Positions 1 to 10,554 of a stretch of DNA of 64,000 nt are shown here, piece by piece. The stretch spans positions 32,508,836-32,572,835 of the forward strand of contig OY829538.1 of assembly GCA_963691705.1 (NCBI GenBank), read 5' to 3'. Within the stretch, counting starts at the first letter, position 1; every line of letters begins with the position of its first letter. The stretch is from Viola odorata. Taxonomy: Eukaryota > Streptophyta > Magnoliopsida > Malpighiales > Violaceae. The notes beneath the pieces are model-generated. The model saw only the letters and a list, made by a program, of their open reading frames with translations. It made no database searches and had not been told where the DNA came from. Made by a program: the position numbers and the translations under genes.

Positions 1-1446
1 GCTAAGGATGCTACGATTGGTTACTTCCGCCTGTCCGTTAGTTTGCGGATGAGCCACGGAGGAAAATCGTTGCTCGATTCCAAATTCTGAGCACTGGTCT
101 TTAAAGAACTGGCTGGTGAACTGCGTTCCGTTATCGCTAACAAGGACGCGAGGTACGCCGAACCTCATGATAACTTGATGTTTGAAAAAACGCCAAGTTT
201 TTTCTGCCGTGATTGTGGCGACCGCTTCAGCTTCCGCCCACTTAGTGAAATAGTCTACCGCCACTATCACAAATTTCAGTTGAGACCTTGCTTTTGGGAA
301 TGGGCCTAGGATATCGATCCCCCATTTAGCACAAGCGCAAGGGGCAATAATTTCAGATATTTTAGTGGCAGGCCGTCGAGGAATCTTGGCAAACTCCTGG
401 CACTTAGGGCAGGTTTGCACATAGTTGTGGCAATCTCTTCGGATGGTGGGCCAGTAGAATCCGGATCGAAAGACCTGTGCTGCTAGGGTACCGCCTGACA
501 CGTGCATACCGCATACCCTTTCATGGATTTCGCGCAAGGTGTGAACACCTTCTTGTTCAGTTATGCATTTGGCGGCAGGGTGAGAAAAATACCTTCGGAT
601 TAGATCCCCGTCATAGTATGTACAACGAGCTGCCTGTCTCAGTACCTTCTTCTTTTCAGCGGTATCCTGAGGCAGTTCCTCGTGCTTCAAGTATTTGATT
701 ACGGGAATTCGCCAGTCACTTTCGCGTTCCTCCACGCATAAAGATGCTTGCTCTTCCATGAAGGATGGTACCGATAACTCTCGATAGTATACACCTTTGG
801 GTATGGACGCTTCCGGATTCACGGCCATCTTGGCTAGATTGTCGGCTTCAGCGTTTTCCTCCCTGGGGATATGCTCAAAGCTGACTTGCATGCCTTCCTT
901 CTTTATTTCCAACAATTCTCGCTTTACTCTGGCGAGATATTGAATCATAATGGGTTCCCGGGCGTGAGAATGCCCCAAGACCTGGTAAATTATTAACTTG
1001 GAATCTCCACAGATTTTTAGACGCAGATCTCCTATTCTTCCAGTATCATGCCTCCCTTTAGAGGAAAGTCCTTTCCCTATTCTGAGCCCGGCTAGCAACG
1101 CCTTATACTCTGCCGCGTTATTAGATAACGGTTGTAGGATTCGAATGGCGTATCGTATTTGCATATCGTGCGGCCCATTTATAAAAATTCCGGCTCCAGC
1201 CAGCTCTTGGTTTTTAGCCCCATCCACATGGATGATCCAGAGGTCCGTGTAGGTTTCCGGAAACGGGAGATCCATGTCACCCCATTCCGCTTCAGGTACG
1301 CCGTCCAAAGGATCCTCTGTAAAAGTGCATTCCGCTATGAAATCGGCCAGGATCTGAGCTTTTATGGATGGTCGAGACTGATATCTCAATCCATATTGCT
1401 CTAGTTCAAGCGCCCAAATCAACATTCTTCCGGAAGATTCAGGCTT
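1..1446 (-). CDS. Element A second RNase H plus integrase (partial, open to the window edge)
   Basis: I translated this stretch by hand and found no stop from 1446 to 1. The first part is the end of the Ty3 RNase H connection, then an archaeal-type RNase H with acidic residues in HVDGAKN, AEYKALLAG, CGDSKL and ENAEADNLAK. Integrase follows with an HHCC zinc finger (His in REIHERVCGMH, Cys in CPKC) and the catalytic D, D, E in WGIDILGP, VSDNGTQF and NGQAEVTN. Integrase inserts the cDNA copy into the chromosome; the extra RNase H is typical of Tat elements and is thought to help remove RNA during reverse transcription. This is the best preserved integrase of the Tat copies here. It is separated from RT by a single TGA at 1447. 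Confidence 0.92.
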
Positions 1447-2619
1447 TCAAAATATTCTTTTCAGAGGCTGGTCTGTGAGTACGATGACGGAATAAGACTG
1501 AAAATATCGATCCATCTTGCGGGTGGCTTGTATAAGAGCGAACGCTATCTTTTCAATTCGGGCGTATCGCAGCTCCGCATCCTTCAGGACGTGGCTCACA
1601 AAATAGACCGGGCGATGAGAGTGGTTATCGTCGCGAACGAGGACGACACTGACCACTTCATCCGCGGCGCCCAGGTACAAATACAAAGTATCGCCTACTT
1701 CAGGTCTCGTCAATAGTAAGTCAGACGATAGGTAATCTTTTAGGCCGACAAACGCTTCCTCACATTCTGGAGTCCACCCGAACGAGGCTTTCTTGCGTAT
1801 GATTTTGAAAAAAGGGAGACACTTTTCTCCTTGCTTAGAAATGAATCGTCCAAGGGCAATGACCCGCCCTGTTAGCCTTTGCACCTCCTTGATGGTTCTT
1901 GGCGATATCATGTCCTGTATGGCCTTAACCTTTGAGGGATTAGGCAGGATGCCTTTTTGGCTGACCACGTAGCCCAAGAATCTTCCTGACTGAAATGCAA
2001 ACATGCATTTTCGGGGATTCAATTTCATGCGATACTTTTTCATCACGTCAAAGAATTCTTTCAAGTCTCGTAGGTGATCCTGAAAGCTAGCGCTCTTCAC
2101 CAAAATATCATCAACGTATGCTTCCACATTCCTCCCTATTTGTTCTTCGAATATCTTATTGGCCATACGTTGGAACGTAGCCCCGGCGTTCTTCAGCCCG
2201 AACGACATCGCCGTATAACAATAGGTGGCCTTTAGAGTGAGAAATGCAGTCTTTTCTTCATCCTCCCGGGCCATGGGAATCTGATGATATCCAGAGTTGG
2301 CGTCCAATGAGCTTAGATAAGCGTATCCTGCGGTCTGATCAACTAACGGATCTATGCGAGGAAGCGGGTAGCAATCCTTAGGGCAGGCATCATTTAAATC
2401 TGTGAAGTCGATGCACATGCGCCAATCCCCATTGGGCTTAGGAACAAAGACAGGGTTCGCTAGCCAGGTGGGGTATTGAACTTCGCGGATAAACCCTGTG
2501 TCAAGGAGCTTCGCTACTTCCTTATCTACAGCTAACGCTTTTTCATTAGAGAACGCGCGTCGCTTTTGTTGTACCGGCCTAGCATCTGGGTCCACATTGA
2601 GACGATGTTCGGCTATTTC
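1447..2619 (-). pseudogene. Element A reverse transcriptase and RNase H
   Basis: An almost uninterrupted RT-RNase H segment. RT motifs seen in order: PVFVPKPNGDWRMCIDFTDLN, the substrate-binding YPLPRID, the GLKNAGATFQRM block and the catalytic YVDDILVKS. The Ty3-type RNase H follows, with LYLYLGAADEVVSVVLVR and the conserved TDQPL near its end. It copies the element RNA into DNA in cytoplasmic particles. Downstream, TGA at 1447-1449 replaces an Arg codon (AGG in the B copy at the same place). Upstream the frame is lost near 2619, where one G of a GGG run is missing relative to related copies: the protease frame ends in a stop while RT resumes one frame over. Confidence 0.92.
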
Positions 2620-3494
2620 CGCGATATACCTGGCATATCGGAGGGCTTCCATGCGAAATCTCCTTGGCATTTGTTCAACAGCCGGGCCAGTTGGAGGTTT
2701 TCCGCTGGGCTGAGTTTTTCACTGATCAGGAAACTTGCTTCCTCTATGCCAATTTCCGGAATAGGTACCATTTTGTCTAGAGGTTGAGCACGCTTCTCAT
2801 CACTCTGCTCATAAGGATCCGCTGCTATACATACGTATCTATCGCAGCTTCTTTGAGTCATGAGCGAGTAGCATTCTGCCGCCAGCTTTTGATCGCCTTT
2901 TACCGATACTACCCCATCCCAGGAGGGGTATTTCATCTTTAAATGCTTCTGAGATATCACCGCTCCAAAGCGGTTGAGGAAAGGTCGCCCGAGCACGACA
3001 TTGTAAGGCAAATTCAGATCCACGACAAGGAACAACAGGTTCTCTGATCGCTTGTAGGTGTCTTCTCGGAAATATATGGGCAAAGTAATTACCCCCGTGA
3101 CAGGGATTGGAACCCCATCAACGTCAACTATAGGCCGTTTGCTCGATGTTAATTCATTGTCAGGCCATTTCATGAGATTGTAAGCTTCCAGCGAAAAGAG
3201 GTTCACTGCACTCCCATTATCTATAAGAGTTCTTCTGATTCCATGACTGGCAATGACGGGCGTAACCACCAATGCATCGTTGTGCGGATAGACGACGCCT
3301 TTCTCATCCTCTTCGGAAAAGGATAATACCATTCGATCCAATACGCCTATCGCATCTCCTTTTTTCGTAATGCCATCACGTGTGCGTTTATCTCTTTTCG
3401 CGGCTGCCAATTGTTCTGGTTCGTCCATATAAGGGGTTCCTCCCGCAATAATGTTAATCATAGGAATATAGTCGTCATCAACCGCGAGAGTTTC
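2620..3494 (-). pseudogene. Element A aspartic protease
   Basis: Retroviral-type aspartic protease region that would process the gag-pol polyprotein. The active-site motif reads LIDNGSAVNLFSLE, followed by the flap-side GVDGVP-like segment (VDVDGVPIPVTG) and the conserved VVLGRPFLNRFGA. After the protease comes the linker LSPAENLQLARLLNKCQGDFAWKPSDMPGIS that precedes RT in this family. The frame is shifted against gag near 3494, again by loss of one base in a short GGG run, and against RT near 2619. Both lesions are one-base deletions, so the ancestral frame is easy to infer, but the copy is not functional. Confidence 0.88.
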
Positions 3495-5398
3495 CTATCT
3501 TTGCCTCTGGGAGCATCATCTTTTTGCGGAACACGTGGAGGAACTGGTGGTTCGTCTACTGTCCTTTTCATAAGATTATTTCTGGCATCTTCTCTTATTT
3601 GGGTAGCAAATTCTCCCAAATATCCTTCTTCTACCAAGCGTTCTATCGCCAATATTAACTCCCGGCATGCTTCTGTGGAATGACCCCTGGCTTTGTGGAA
3701 TTTACAGTAAGCATTTTCCCTCCTTCCTAGAAGCACTCCTGGTTTCGTAGGCGCGGGGTAACGGATAGGAAGATTTCGCTGTTCCGCTATCGCTAAAATC
3801 TCTGCCCTTGGCACGTTAAGAGAAGGGAAATCTGGGTCATATGTACAATTTTTATCAGAATCCCCGTGACGTCGAGAGGGGGAACCACCGGTTTTTCCCT
3901 TCAAAAAATGACCCTTCTATTTGTGGAAGGCCTTAGGGATATGGTCTTTCCTCCTGGCGTAATCGCCAACAAAATGGTCGTCAGGTAGTGGCTTCATGGG
4001 AGCGGTAGTAATCTGAGATGTCCCATGTGACGCATCATACGTCCTATCTCTATTTTCTTCCTCTTCCATTTTTGCGTAATTGTGGGCTTTAAGCCTTAAC
4101 GCATCTAAAGTCACTGGAGGATCCACCATGAGTGCGTCTTTCAGCTTTCCATAGCGGCAGTTCCTTTTCAGAGCTTCTATTGCAAAATCAATGGTAACTC
4201 CCGGCGTTAAGGACATTTCCAAATCGAAGCGACTAAGAAACTCCTTTAAGGTTTCTTGAGGCCCTCGTTGTATGTCAAATAACGCGGCGGTAGATTTCCT
4301 GATTGGAATTGCCGTGCTAAATCTGCTCCAGAATTTAGATTCTAATTGCGAGAAATTATTAATGGATCCACCAGAGAGACCCTCAAACCAAAGACGAGCC
4401 ACTCCCGATAATGTCATAATAAATATTTGGCATAACGCCGCGTCACTGTGGGTCTGAAATTGAACAAAATCCTTCACTTTATTAATGTGCGAGATGGGAT
4501 CCTTGGTGCCATCATAAACATCAGTGGGAAGCTTCACGCGCCGGCTGACCCTGTGACGCCTTATACGACGGCTAAATGGGTGGCCCAATGTATCATCAAG
4601 AATTTCACGTGCCTGACGTGGAGGAGACATTTCGCCCTGACGCCCCTTATTTCGTGGTTCTGGCGTAGGATGTCGTCTAGGAGATTGACTGCGGCTCCTG
4701 TTCGAGCGACTTCGATACCTTCAACTACTGGATCTTTCACTGTACTCGGGAGACAGACTTCTGTTGGCTCCTTCCCTCCGTCCGTCCCACCGGTTCCTAA
4801 CCCCCACAAGCTGCCTGTCTCCTTGTAGGAGGAGACCTTGCGGCATTTGCGGTACGTAAGCCTCTACTCTTCCTTGAGTAAACTGCTCAACACTAATCGG
4901 GGGATTTCCCATGGATAAAGGCATCTGGAGGTTTTCTGGAAACAACGGTGATATAGGTCGATCAGCGACAATAGATGGTGTAAACATGACGCAAGGAGGG
5001 AGACTAGATCCAGAAGCACCAGGCGTGGCTCTTGCAGCCATTTCCATCAGATATTCCAGCCGAGAACGAAGGGCCGCTATTTCCATTGCAAAAGGATGTT
5101 CATGATTAAGCACAGATCCCCTAGAGAGAGGAGTGGAGAAATCAGACCCCACTATCTGAGATGACAAGATGTCCGTCTGTGAGGAGGCCGGTCCCCCAGC
5201 AATTCCAGCCGAGAGGTCCAGAGATCCCGAAATAATTGGTTGTGTAGTCATAGAGAGATCGGCAGTAGCAAAAGGGAATAAACGTCTGCGGATTGAGAAA
5301 GGGATATTAGAGGATGACGATCGGATGGACTCCGATCCCGTGATCATGACCGTTTCAATCTTCCGACTAGATGGAGCTTGGCTATTAAGGACGCTCAC
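3495..5398 (-). pseudogene. Element A gag
   Basis: Capsid/nucleocapsid precursor. The N-terminal third (4721-5398) is low complexity and Ser/Pro rich, with a helical stretch LRSRLEYLMEMAARAT and an arginine-serine tail. The core gag domain (3917-4630) has KDFVQFQTHSDAALCQIF, GVARLWFEGL and KFWSRFSTAIPIRKS, typical of plant retrotransposon gag. The C-terminal part carries the zinc knuckle YCKFHKARGHSTEAC. Lesions: a frameshift near 4720 between the N-terminal part and the core, and an in-frame TAG at 3917-3919, where B has a Gln codon. The longest open frame begins at a GTG (5398), not an ATG, so the natural start codon is uncertain. Confidence 0.85.
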
Positions 5399-5411
5399 TT
5401 AATATACCAAA

Positions 5412-5430
5412 GCTCTCAATGAAAGCACCA
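5412..5430 (-). promoter_or_regulatory. Primer-binding site candidate, element A
   Basis: On the minus strand, two bases after the LTR end, the sequence TGGTGCTTTCATTGAGAGC begins with the TGG expected to pair with a tRNA CCA end. The same motif with one change follows the 5' LTRs of B and C. I cannot assign the tRNA. Confidence 0.6.
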
Positions 5431-5432
5431 TT

Positions 5433-5953
5433 TGATAAGATTCGATTGTCGATCTTGTAAGATTCAGAGTCGTGGTTGATCGGAACAGTGGTGGTCAGCG
5501 TCGAATGTACCTGCAAAGCGCCGGAGGGGGGCTCCGGCGTAGACACTCCGATGCTTAAGTCAGTCCGAGTTTCAAAAATAACAGAGGTTCGTCTTAGTGC
5601 TCTCGATCTTACCTTCAAATTGGAAATGTAGGGGTATTTATAGGCCTGTTCGGCGATACCTAGCGATACCAATTCAGGCGATGTCGAAGGGTGACGTCAC
5701 AAACGATACCGACATATGACATCATGAGAGATATCGTACGGCTGCCGGGAGCGATAAGCTAGTGGGTCCCCAGGATGGGATGATGCCGTGCGTGTAGAGT
5801 CGCGTGAGTCCCCTCCCCGCTGATGTCGACCATCCTAGGAAATCGTCTCTGATTCTCTGGCGATATGCAGATGTCTTACAAGTCGTATAGGAAATCGTCC
5901 CGGCGGGAGCGGCAAGTGCGGCAGTACCGTTAGGGCTGTCTTGGTTGTTATCA
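5433..5953 (-). repeat. 5' LTR of element A (521 bp)
   Basis: Bounded by the 6-bp inverted termini TGATAA/TTATCA, shared with the B and G LTRs. It contains TATAAATA (plus-strand 5635-5642) and the downstream block ACTTAAGCATCGGAGTG that is conserved in all LTRs of this family. Overall it is diverged from the B LTR, so A and B are different subfamilies. Confidence 0.88.
5635..5642 (-). promoter_or_regulatory. TATA box of the element A LTR
   Basis: TATAAATA on the minus strand in the same relative place as in the LTRs of B (10309), the B 3' LTR (27020), the duplicated LTR (37934) and G (60149). It is the likely RNA polymerase II promoter of the genomic transcript. Confidence 0.75.
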
Positions 5954-7034
5954 AAATCGCTGAGGGTACTTCCTTGAATGCGACTCAACCGACGGTAGAG
6001 GTAACACCTCCCGCTCCAACAACCGTCGGTGAGATCCCTGTCGGGTGGCTTTGGATTTTGAAAACCTCTCTCCGGATCCTATTTTCGTCGTCCCTATTGG
6101 GCTTGCTATCAAGATGTCTTCTCCAACATCGAACCCTTCTATCTTTTGTCCTCCTGAAGGAACTTTATCAGCAGACGTTCCTTCCAGCGTCGTTTCTCCG
6201 ACTTCTTCTGGTCCTGTGGACCTTTTCTTTATCCCTAAACCATCTTCCTCCATGCTGCCGTATCCTAACGCAGACATCTAGGGTCCCTCTTGCAACATGA
6301 CCGTAGATCTATCTTCCTAGGGTCCTAAAGGCGGTGTCAACCCAGCGAGTGGACTTACAGGCTTTGGGATCGCAAGGTCTACAATCTCTGGGACTGTCGG
6401 AGCCTTCTACTAGTGACCCATGGACGGCGCATCTCCTGTCAAAGATGATTGATGTTCCTACTGACAGGGAGACCATACGGCGGATGCCTCTTAAAGCTCA
6501 AGTTGCCTGGTATGGATCAGTATGCTTTCTGCTCTCTGTCAGTTCCGGTGCCTGATGGATAACTGCGTAGATGAGGTGAGGAAGGAGAGGGAAGCACGCC
6601 TGATCTTACCAATGATTTTAGGATCCATCAACAACGTGCTCAAGAGACGCTAGAGTTGTGCAAGAGTGATCTCCAAGAGAAGGACACAGTTATCGGGAGG
6701 CTTCAGACCAAGCTGTCGGAGGAGAAGGAGGGTTTCCGGAAGAGGGAGATGGAGTTCCTAGAGGAAAGTGCCCGCTTGCGCCAAAGTCTTCTTCACAAAG
6801 AAAAGGAAATGGAAGGAGTTCCCTCCTAACTTCAAAAATAACAAGAGAAGGTTGTCCTTTCGATGATTGACGGTTTCACTAACTACTACGGTGAGGATAA
6901 GTTTGATGTCGACAACATCACTCCCTTCGTCAATCGTAGGCTTGATGAAATAGGTGAGGAAGACTCTCCTCCCGGCTCTTCGTCTGCTCAGGGGATCTTG
7001 ATGACTGATGGGGGAAATGTTCCTTCGGCATAGA
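5954..7034 (+). pseudogene. Element C antisense gene remnant (Pro/Ser-rich plus coiled coil)
   Basis: Plus-strand coding remnant opposite to the transcription direction of C. A Pro/Ser/Thr-rich part (PPAPTTVGEIPVG; PVDLFFIPKPSSS) is followed by a long heptad-like helix (LELCKSDLQEKDTVIGRL and similar, about 6620-6830) and a C-terminal block VLSMIDGFTNYYGEDKFD. The latter matches in position and composition the C-terminus of the second antisense gene of B (VLEAFTSGFAASYESDSFD, about 22590-22640). Frame changes and stops (for example near 6044, 6556 and 6826) show it is dead. Its upstream part was removed by the insertion of A. Function unknown. Confidence 0.65.
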
Positions 7035-7499
7035 TAGGTTTTTTCTTATTTTCGTTGTGGACGCCGTATGCATATTTTAATGAACTTTTCCCCAACATTT
7101 TCTAAGTGTTTATTTCCATCAGTTTAAATTCCATGAAAAGTTAATTATGATAACATGCGAAAAAACATAATCTTTCAATTGCTGTTAGGTAACAGGTATT
7201 CTGGCCTATCGAACTCATCATTATCTTCATATGCTTAAATAACTTGGAAAAAGGTCTTAAGTATGTTACCGTTTCTCGCATCGTTATGAGATGGCTTTCG
7301 TATGACTTGGCCTAATCCGTCCAAAGAAAATAGATCTCTCTATTGTTGTTTTTGAGTTGGTTTCTAGGTATTATATGCACGACCGTCTGATTTAGTCGGC
7401 TTTGTTACCGTCCCTAAGTCGTCACTCTGATTACCAAGGGAGTGGGGTTAGGAAGCTTTACTGGACTTATCAGGCTCTTGCTGATGAAGCTGTTAGTGC
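7035..7499. other. Non-coding 3' region of element C
   Basis: AT-rich stretch between the antisense gene stop and the tandem repeats. I see no open frame or recognisable site. It probably belongs to the C 3' untranslated region. Confidence 0.4.
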
Positions 7500-8125
7500 A
7501 CCCAGATGGCCCAATAGGTTTACCGGGATTTCGCCGATAAAGCGTACATCCTTAAGCTGTACCAACGTATATTGGTAGAACCGAAATGGGCTTAAGTGAT
7601 GTCGTTTGTGTACCCAAGCAACACCTAGGTTGCCCAATAGGTTTACCGGGTTCTCGCCGATAAAGCGTACATCCTTTAGCCATACCACCGTATAACGGTA
7701 GAATCAGAATGGGCTTAAGTGATATTGCTAGCGTACCCAAGCAACACCTGGGTAGCCAATAGGTTTACCGGGCTCTCGCCGATAAAGCGTACATCCTTAA
7801 GCTGGACCATCATATATCGGTAGAACTGGAATGGGCTTAAGTGATGCCGTTAGCGTACCCAAGCAACACCTGGGTAACTCAATAGGTTTATTAGGTTCTC
7901 GCTGATAAATCGTACATCCTTAAGTCGTACTACCGTATAACGGTAGAATCAGAATGGGCTTAAGTTATGCCATTAGCGTACCCAAGCAGCACCTGGGTAG
8001 CCAATAGGTTTACTGAGCTATCGCCGATAAAGCGTACATCCTTAAGCCGTACCACCGTATAATTGTAGAACCGGAATGGGTTTAAGTGATGTCATTAGCG
8101 TACCCATGCGACACCTGGGTAGCCC
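7500..8125. repeat. Tandem repeat, about 122-bp period, five units
   Basis: The anchor CGTACATCC preceded by GATAAA recurs at about 7542, 7665, 7787, 7910 and 8032, giving spacings of 123, 122, 123 and 122 bp. Each unit also carries AATAGGTTTAC, TACCC-AGCAACACCTGGGT and an inverted element ACCGTATAACGGT. It lies in the 3' untranslated region of C. Hypervariable 3' regions of Tat elements are known sources of tandem repeats. Confidence 0.88.
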
Positions 8126-8435
8126 GATAGCATCCACTGCCATGCATCTGTCTATTGAAAAGACTGGGATGGGTCCTGGTGGATACCCTATTATTTTACA
8201 TCCGCTGCCACGCATTCGTTCATTGAAAAAAATGAAGGTGGGTCCTAACGGGATTCTTTAAATCTGCTACTACGCATTCATACGTCGAAGGATCATGGCG
8301 GTTTGGCCGCGTACCACTCACACGTATAATGGTAGATTATGGCGAAGGTTCTCTACATTCGCCACTACGGGTACATATGTTGAAGGATCATAGCGGTCTG
8401 GCCGCGTACCGTTCACACATATGACGGTAGATTAG
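8126..8435. repeat. Degenerate short tandem repeats next to the 122-bp array
   Basis: Two diverged copies around ATCCACTGCCATGCAT / ATCCGCTGCCACGCAT (about 8130 and 8200), then two copies of about 102 bp carrying GAAGGATCAT-GCGGT-TGGCCGCGTACC (about 8287 and 8389). The motif ACGGTAGATTA recalls the ACGGTAGAA of the 122-bp units, so these are probably older variants of the same array. Confidence 0.6.
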
Positions 8436-8609
8436 GATGAAGAGTCCTTAATGATTTGTGAATGTTTGTGATTTTGCATAAAATAGAGAACACTGGCATA
8501 TATATTTTTTGACGTGGTCAGGCGGTTAAAACCCTTCCCACTATGTTATTATTCATTTATGAATAGTACATCTGCTCTAGAGTGATATAATTTTAAATTT
8601 ACGATATTC

Positions 8610-9657
8610 TAAGAGTTAGGTAGTGGAGTACCGTTAAGCTCTTCTAAGTGGTAAGCTCCCTTCTCGATAACTCGAGTCACCCGGTAGGGTCCATCCCACT
8701 TGGGGCTGAGGGCTCCAAGCTCTACCGGGGTGATGGCTTCAGTACCGTACGTCATTGCAAATGGAGTTTCTCCCGTACTTATCTTGGTTGTACGACCATC
8801 GTCCCTCTAGAGACATGCATTCCGCAGACGCCTTCATGAATCTCCTAGAGAGTATAGTGTCCCTCGACCTCCGATATGCATCTGGCTACCGGATGGGTAA
8901 AACAATGGCGGATGAGCTCCCCGTCATAGATTGTACACTTGTCAGCCCGCTTGAGAATTTTCATCTTTTCGGCAGTGTCTTCCGGTAGGACGCGGTGCTT
9001 TAGATAATTGATTACCGGGGTTCTCCAATCGTCTGCCTCCTCACTAACGCACAAGGAAAATTTCCCTTCCATGAAAGAGGGCGTCAAGATTTTCTCAATC
9101 AGGACATTCTTTGGCATAACAGTACCAGGATCAATCGCTAGCTTTGCGATCTCATCAACCTGGGTATTCTCTTCTCTCGGAACATATTTTATCACAACGC
9201 GGATCCCTTTCTTTTTTATCTCCGATGGCTCCTGCTGCACCTTCCCAAGGAACCAGATGATTATGGGGTCCTTTGCCTAGGAATTATCATTAACCTGATC
9301 TATGATCAGCTTTGAATCACCATGGATTTCTAACTGTAGATCCTCCAATTCTCTATAATCATAGATCCCCTTGGCGCTCAAATTCTTTCCTATATGCAGA
9401 CCCGCCAACAGTGCCTCGTATTTTACAGCGTCATTGGACAAAGGTTTTAGAATTTTTAATGTGTAACGTATCTTGATCCGATCAGGTCCGGCAGACCCTT
9501 GGTTCTTTGCGCCATCCACAAAGATGACCCACTTATCACCATAGGTCTTGGGATAAGGTAGATCCACACCTTCCTCTCCTACAACTGGCATCTTAGGTAA
9601 CGGCTCGTTCGGTGATGGCTCTCCTGCGAAGGTACACTCAGCTAAAAAGTCAGCCAA
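8610..9657 (-). pseudogene. Element C second RNase H and integrase remnant
   Basis: The archaeal-type RNase H occupies 9241-9657 plus its tail (VDGAKN, KYEALLAG, HGDSKLI and TQVDEIAKLA are visible), with a short internal gap after DGAKNQ compared with A and B. Integrase begins with the conserved pre-finger region (DDWRTPVINYLK, RCISEVEG) and the finger start EIHEGVCGMH. The HHCC Cys pair and the whole D-D-E core are then missing, and the sequence jumps to the C-terminal TGETPFAMTYGTEA and SPKWDGPYRVT. In-frame stops occur near 8843 and 9277. C could not have supplied integrase in its present state. Confidence 0.82.
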
Positions 9658-9931
9658 GGCTTGTACCTTAATGGACAGTCTGGATTGGTACTAGAACCCG
9701 TATTGCTCTAGTTTAATGGCCCAGATGACCATTCTTCTGGATGTCTCCAATTTTTTGAAAATTCACCTCAACGGTTGGTTTGTCAAGACGATCACGGGAT
9801 GGGTCTAGAAATATTGCGTCATCTTTCGGGTGGCCTATATCAAAGCGAACACCACTTTCTCAATCGCGTATGTTTTCCACTATCGGGTTTGCCAACAATG
9901 ATGGATACTGGACTTTGCGGATAAATCCGCC
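9658..9931 (-). pseudogene. Element C RT/RNase H fragment left of the B insertion
   Basis: Reading leftward from the B insertion: RT text GFIRKVQYPSLLANP, then an abrupt switch to RNase H text (IEKVVFALI, ATRKM, VIVLTNQP) about 50 bp in. Roughly the whole RT core, including the YVDD box, is therefore deleted. The deletion junction contains 23 bp (9855-9877) identical to RT N-terminal sequence at 27254-27276. Confidence 0.75.
9927..9931. repeat. Left TSD of element B (CCGCC)
   Basis: CCGCC immediately before the LTR; the same five bases follow the 3' LTR at 27230-27234. Removing B and one copy restores a continuous C reading frame. Confidence 0.93.
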
Positions 9932-10518
9932 TGATAACAATAGGCCTAACGCCCGGGGTATTTTCGTCTTTACACCCCACGATAGGGACAGAACGCTGTT
10001 AGGCCTACCGGGTGGACAACCTCGAGGTTGTCGCCCTTTATCGAGCGATCAGTGCTGGGATGGTCGACATCAACGCGGGGGGGTCCCACGAGGTCACTTT
10101 TTCATGACCAAGCGTTATCCCGTCCCAGGCTGAGCTCGTCGTTCCTTGAGGAAGGTAGGCGTTACCTTGCCTAGGTAACACTTACCCCCATATATATATA
10201 TATATCTAACGCAACGATAGCACACCGTTGACGGGGAATATCAACCACCTAACAGCCCCGTTAGCGCCTTTTATGGCAGAGCTCCTAGAAAACACCCCAT
10301 TTTTTGCCTATAAATACCCCCATAATCAATGAAGGAGGTAAAACTAAGATTGCTAGCAAAAGCTCTGTTACTTTGACTAGTCATACTAACTTAAGCATCG
10401 GAGTGTTTAAGTCGGGACCCCCTCCCGGCGCCCTGCAGGTACACCGGACAACCGCGGGCGTGGAATCCAAGGAGCCACTCTCCCCTTCTACCCTTCGCCA
10501 ACAGTCAGAATCTTATCA
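9932..10518 (+). repeat. 5' LTR of element B (587 bp)
   Basis: Starts TGATAACA and ends CTTATCA, with 6-bp inverted termini. It holds a TATA box at 10309-10316 and a short TA microsatellite near 10194. Against the 3' LTR I count about 34 substitutions in about 575 aligned bases, implying an old insertion. Confidence 0.95.
10309..10316 (+). promoter_or_regulatory. TATA box of the B 5' LTR
   Basis: TATAAATA within GCCTATAAATACCCCCATA, conserved in the other LTRs of the family. Confidence 0.75.
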
Positions 10519-10521
10519 AAT

Positions 10522-10540
10522 TGGTGCTTTCGTTGAGAGC
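10522..10540 (+). promoter_or_regulatory. Primer-binding site candidate, element B
   Basis: TGGTGCTTTCGTTGAGAGC starts three bases after the LTR end and matches the equivalent site in A with one change. Confidence 0.6.
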
Positions 10541-10554
10541 TTTGGTTCTATTAA

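Larger units (their letters stand above)
1..5953 (-). mobile_element. Element A: Tat-lineage Ty3/gypsy retrotransposon, cut by left edge
   Basis: Reading leftward on the minus strand the order is LTR, primer site, gag, protease, reverse transcriptase, RNase H, second (archaeal-type) RNase H, integrase. The presence of two RNase H domains and the gag zinc knuckle of the form C-x2-H-x4-H-x4-C place it in the Tat group of Ty3/gypsy elements. Only the 5' LTR is inside the window; the integrase runs off the left edge. The LTR ends at 5953 and the sequence beyond it is an antisense-gene remnant of element C, so A was inserted into C. The matching TSD lies off-window and cannot be checked. Lesions seen: stops at 1447 and 3917, and single-base frameshifts near 2619, 3494 and 4720. 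Confidence 0.93.
5954..9931 (-). mobile_element. Element C, left piece: degenerate Tat retrotransposon
   Basis: Minus-strand Tat element that hosts A, B and E. This piece holds, from right to left, RT/RNase H and integrase remnants (8610-9931), tandem repeats of the 3' untranslated region (about 7500-8435) and a plus-strand antisense gene remnant (5954-7034). Its 3' LTR is not in the window. Continuity with 27230-28158 is shown by the RT reading frame joining across the B insertion through the 5-bp TSD. Confidence 0.85.

Noticed and set aside
9780..10133. 117-codon plus-strand ORF
   Set aside because: It crosses the C/B junction and the TSD; half is antisense RNase H and half is LTR.
10190..10210. 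TA microsatellite as a regulatory element
   Set aside because: Its length varies among the LTR copies and it lies away from the TATA box; treated as a simple repeat.
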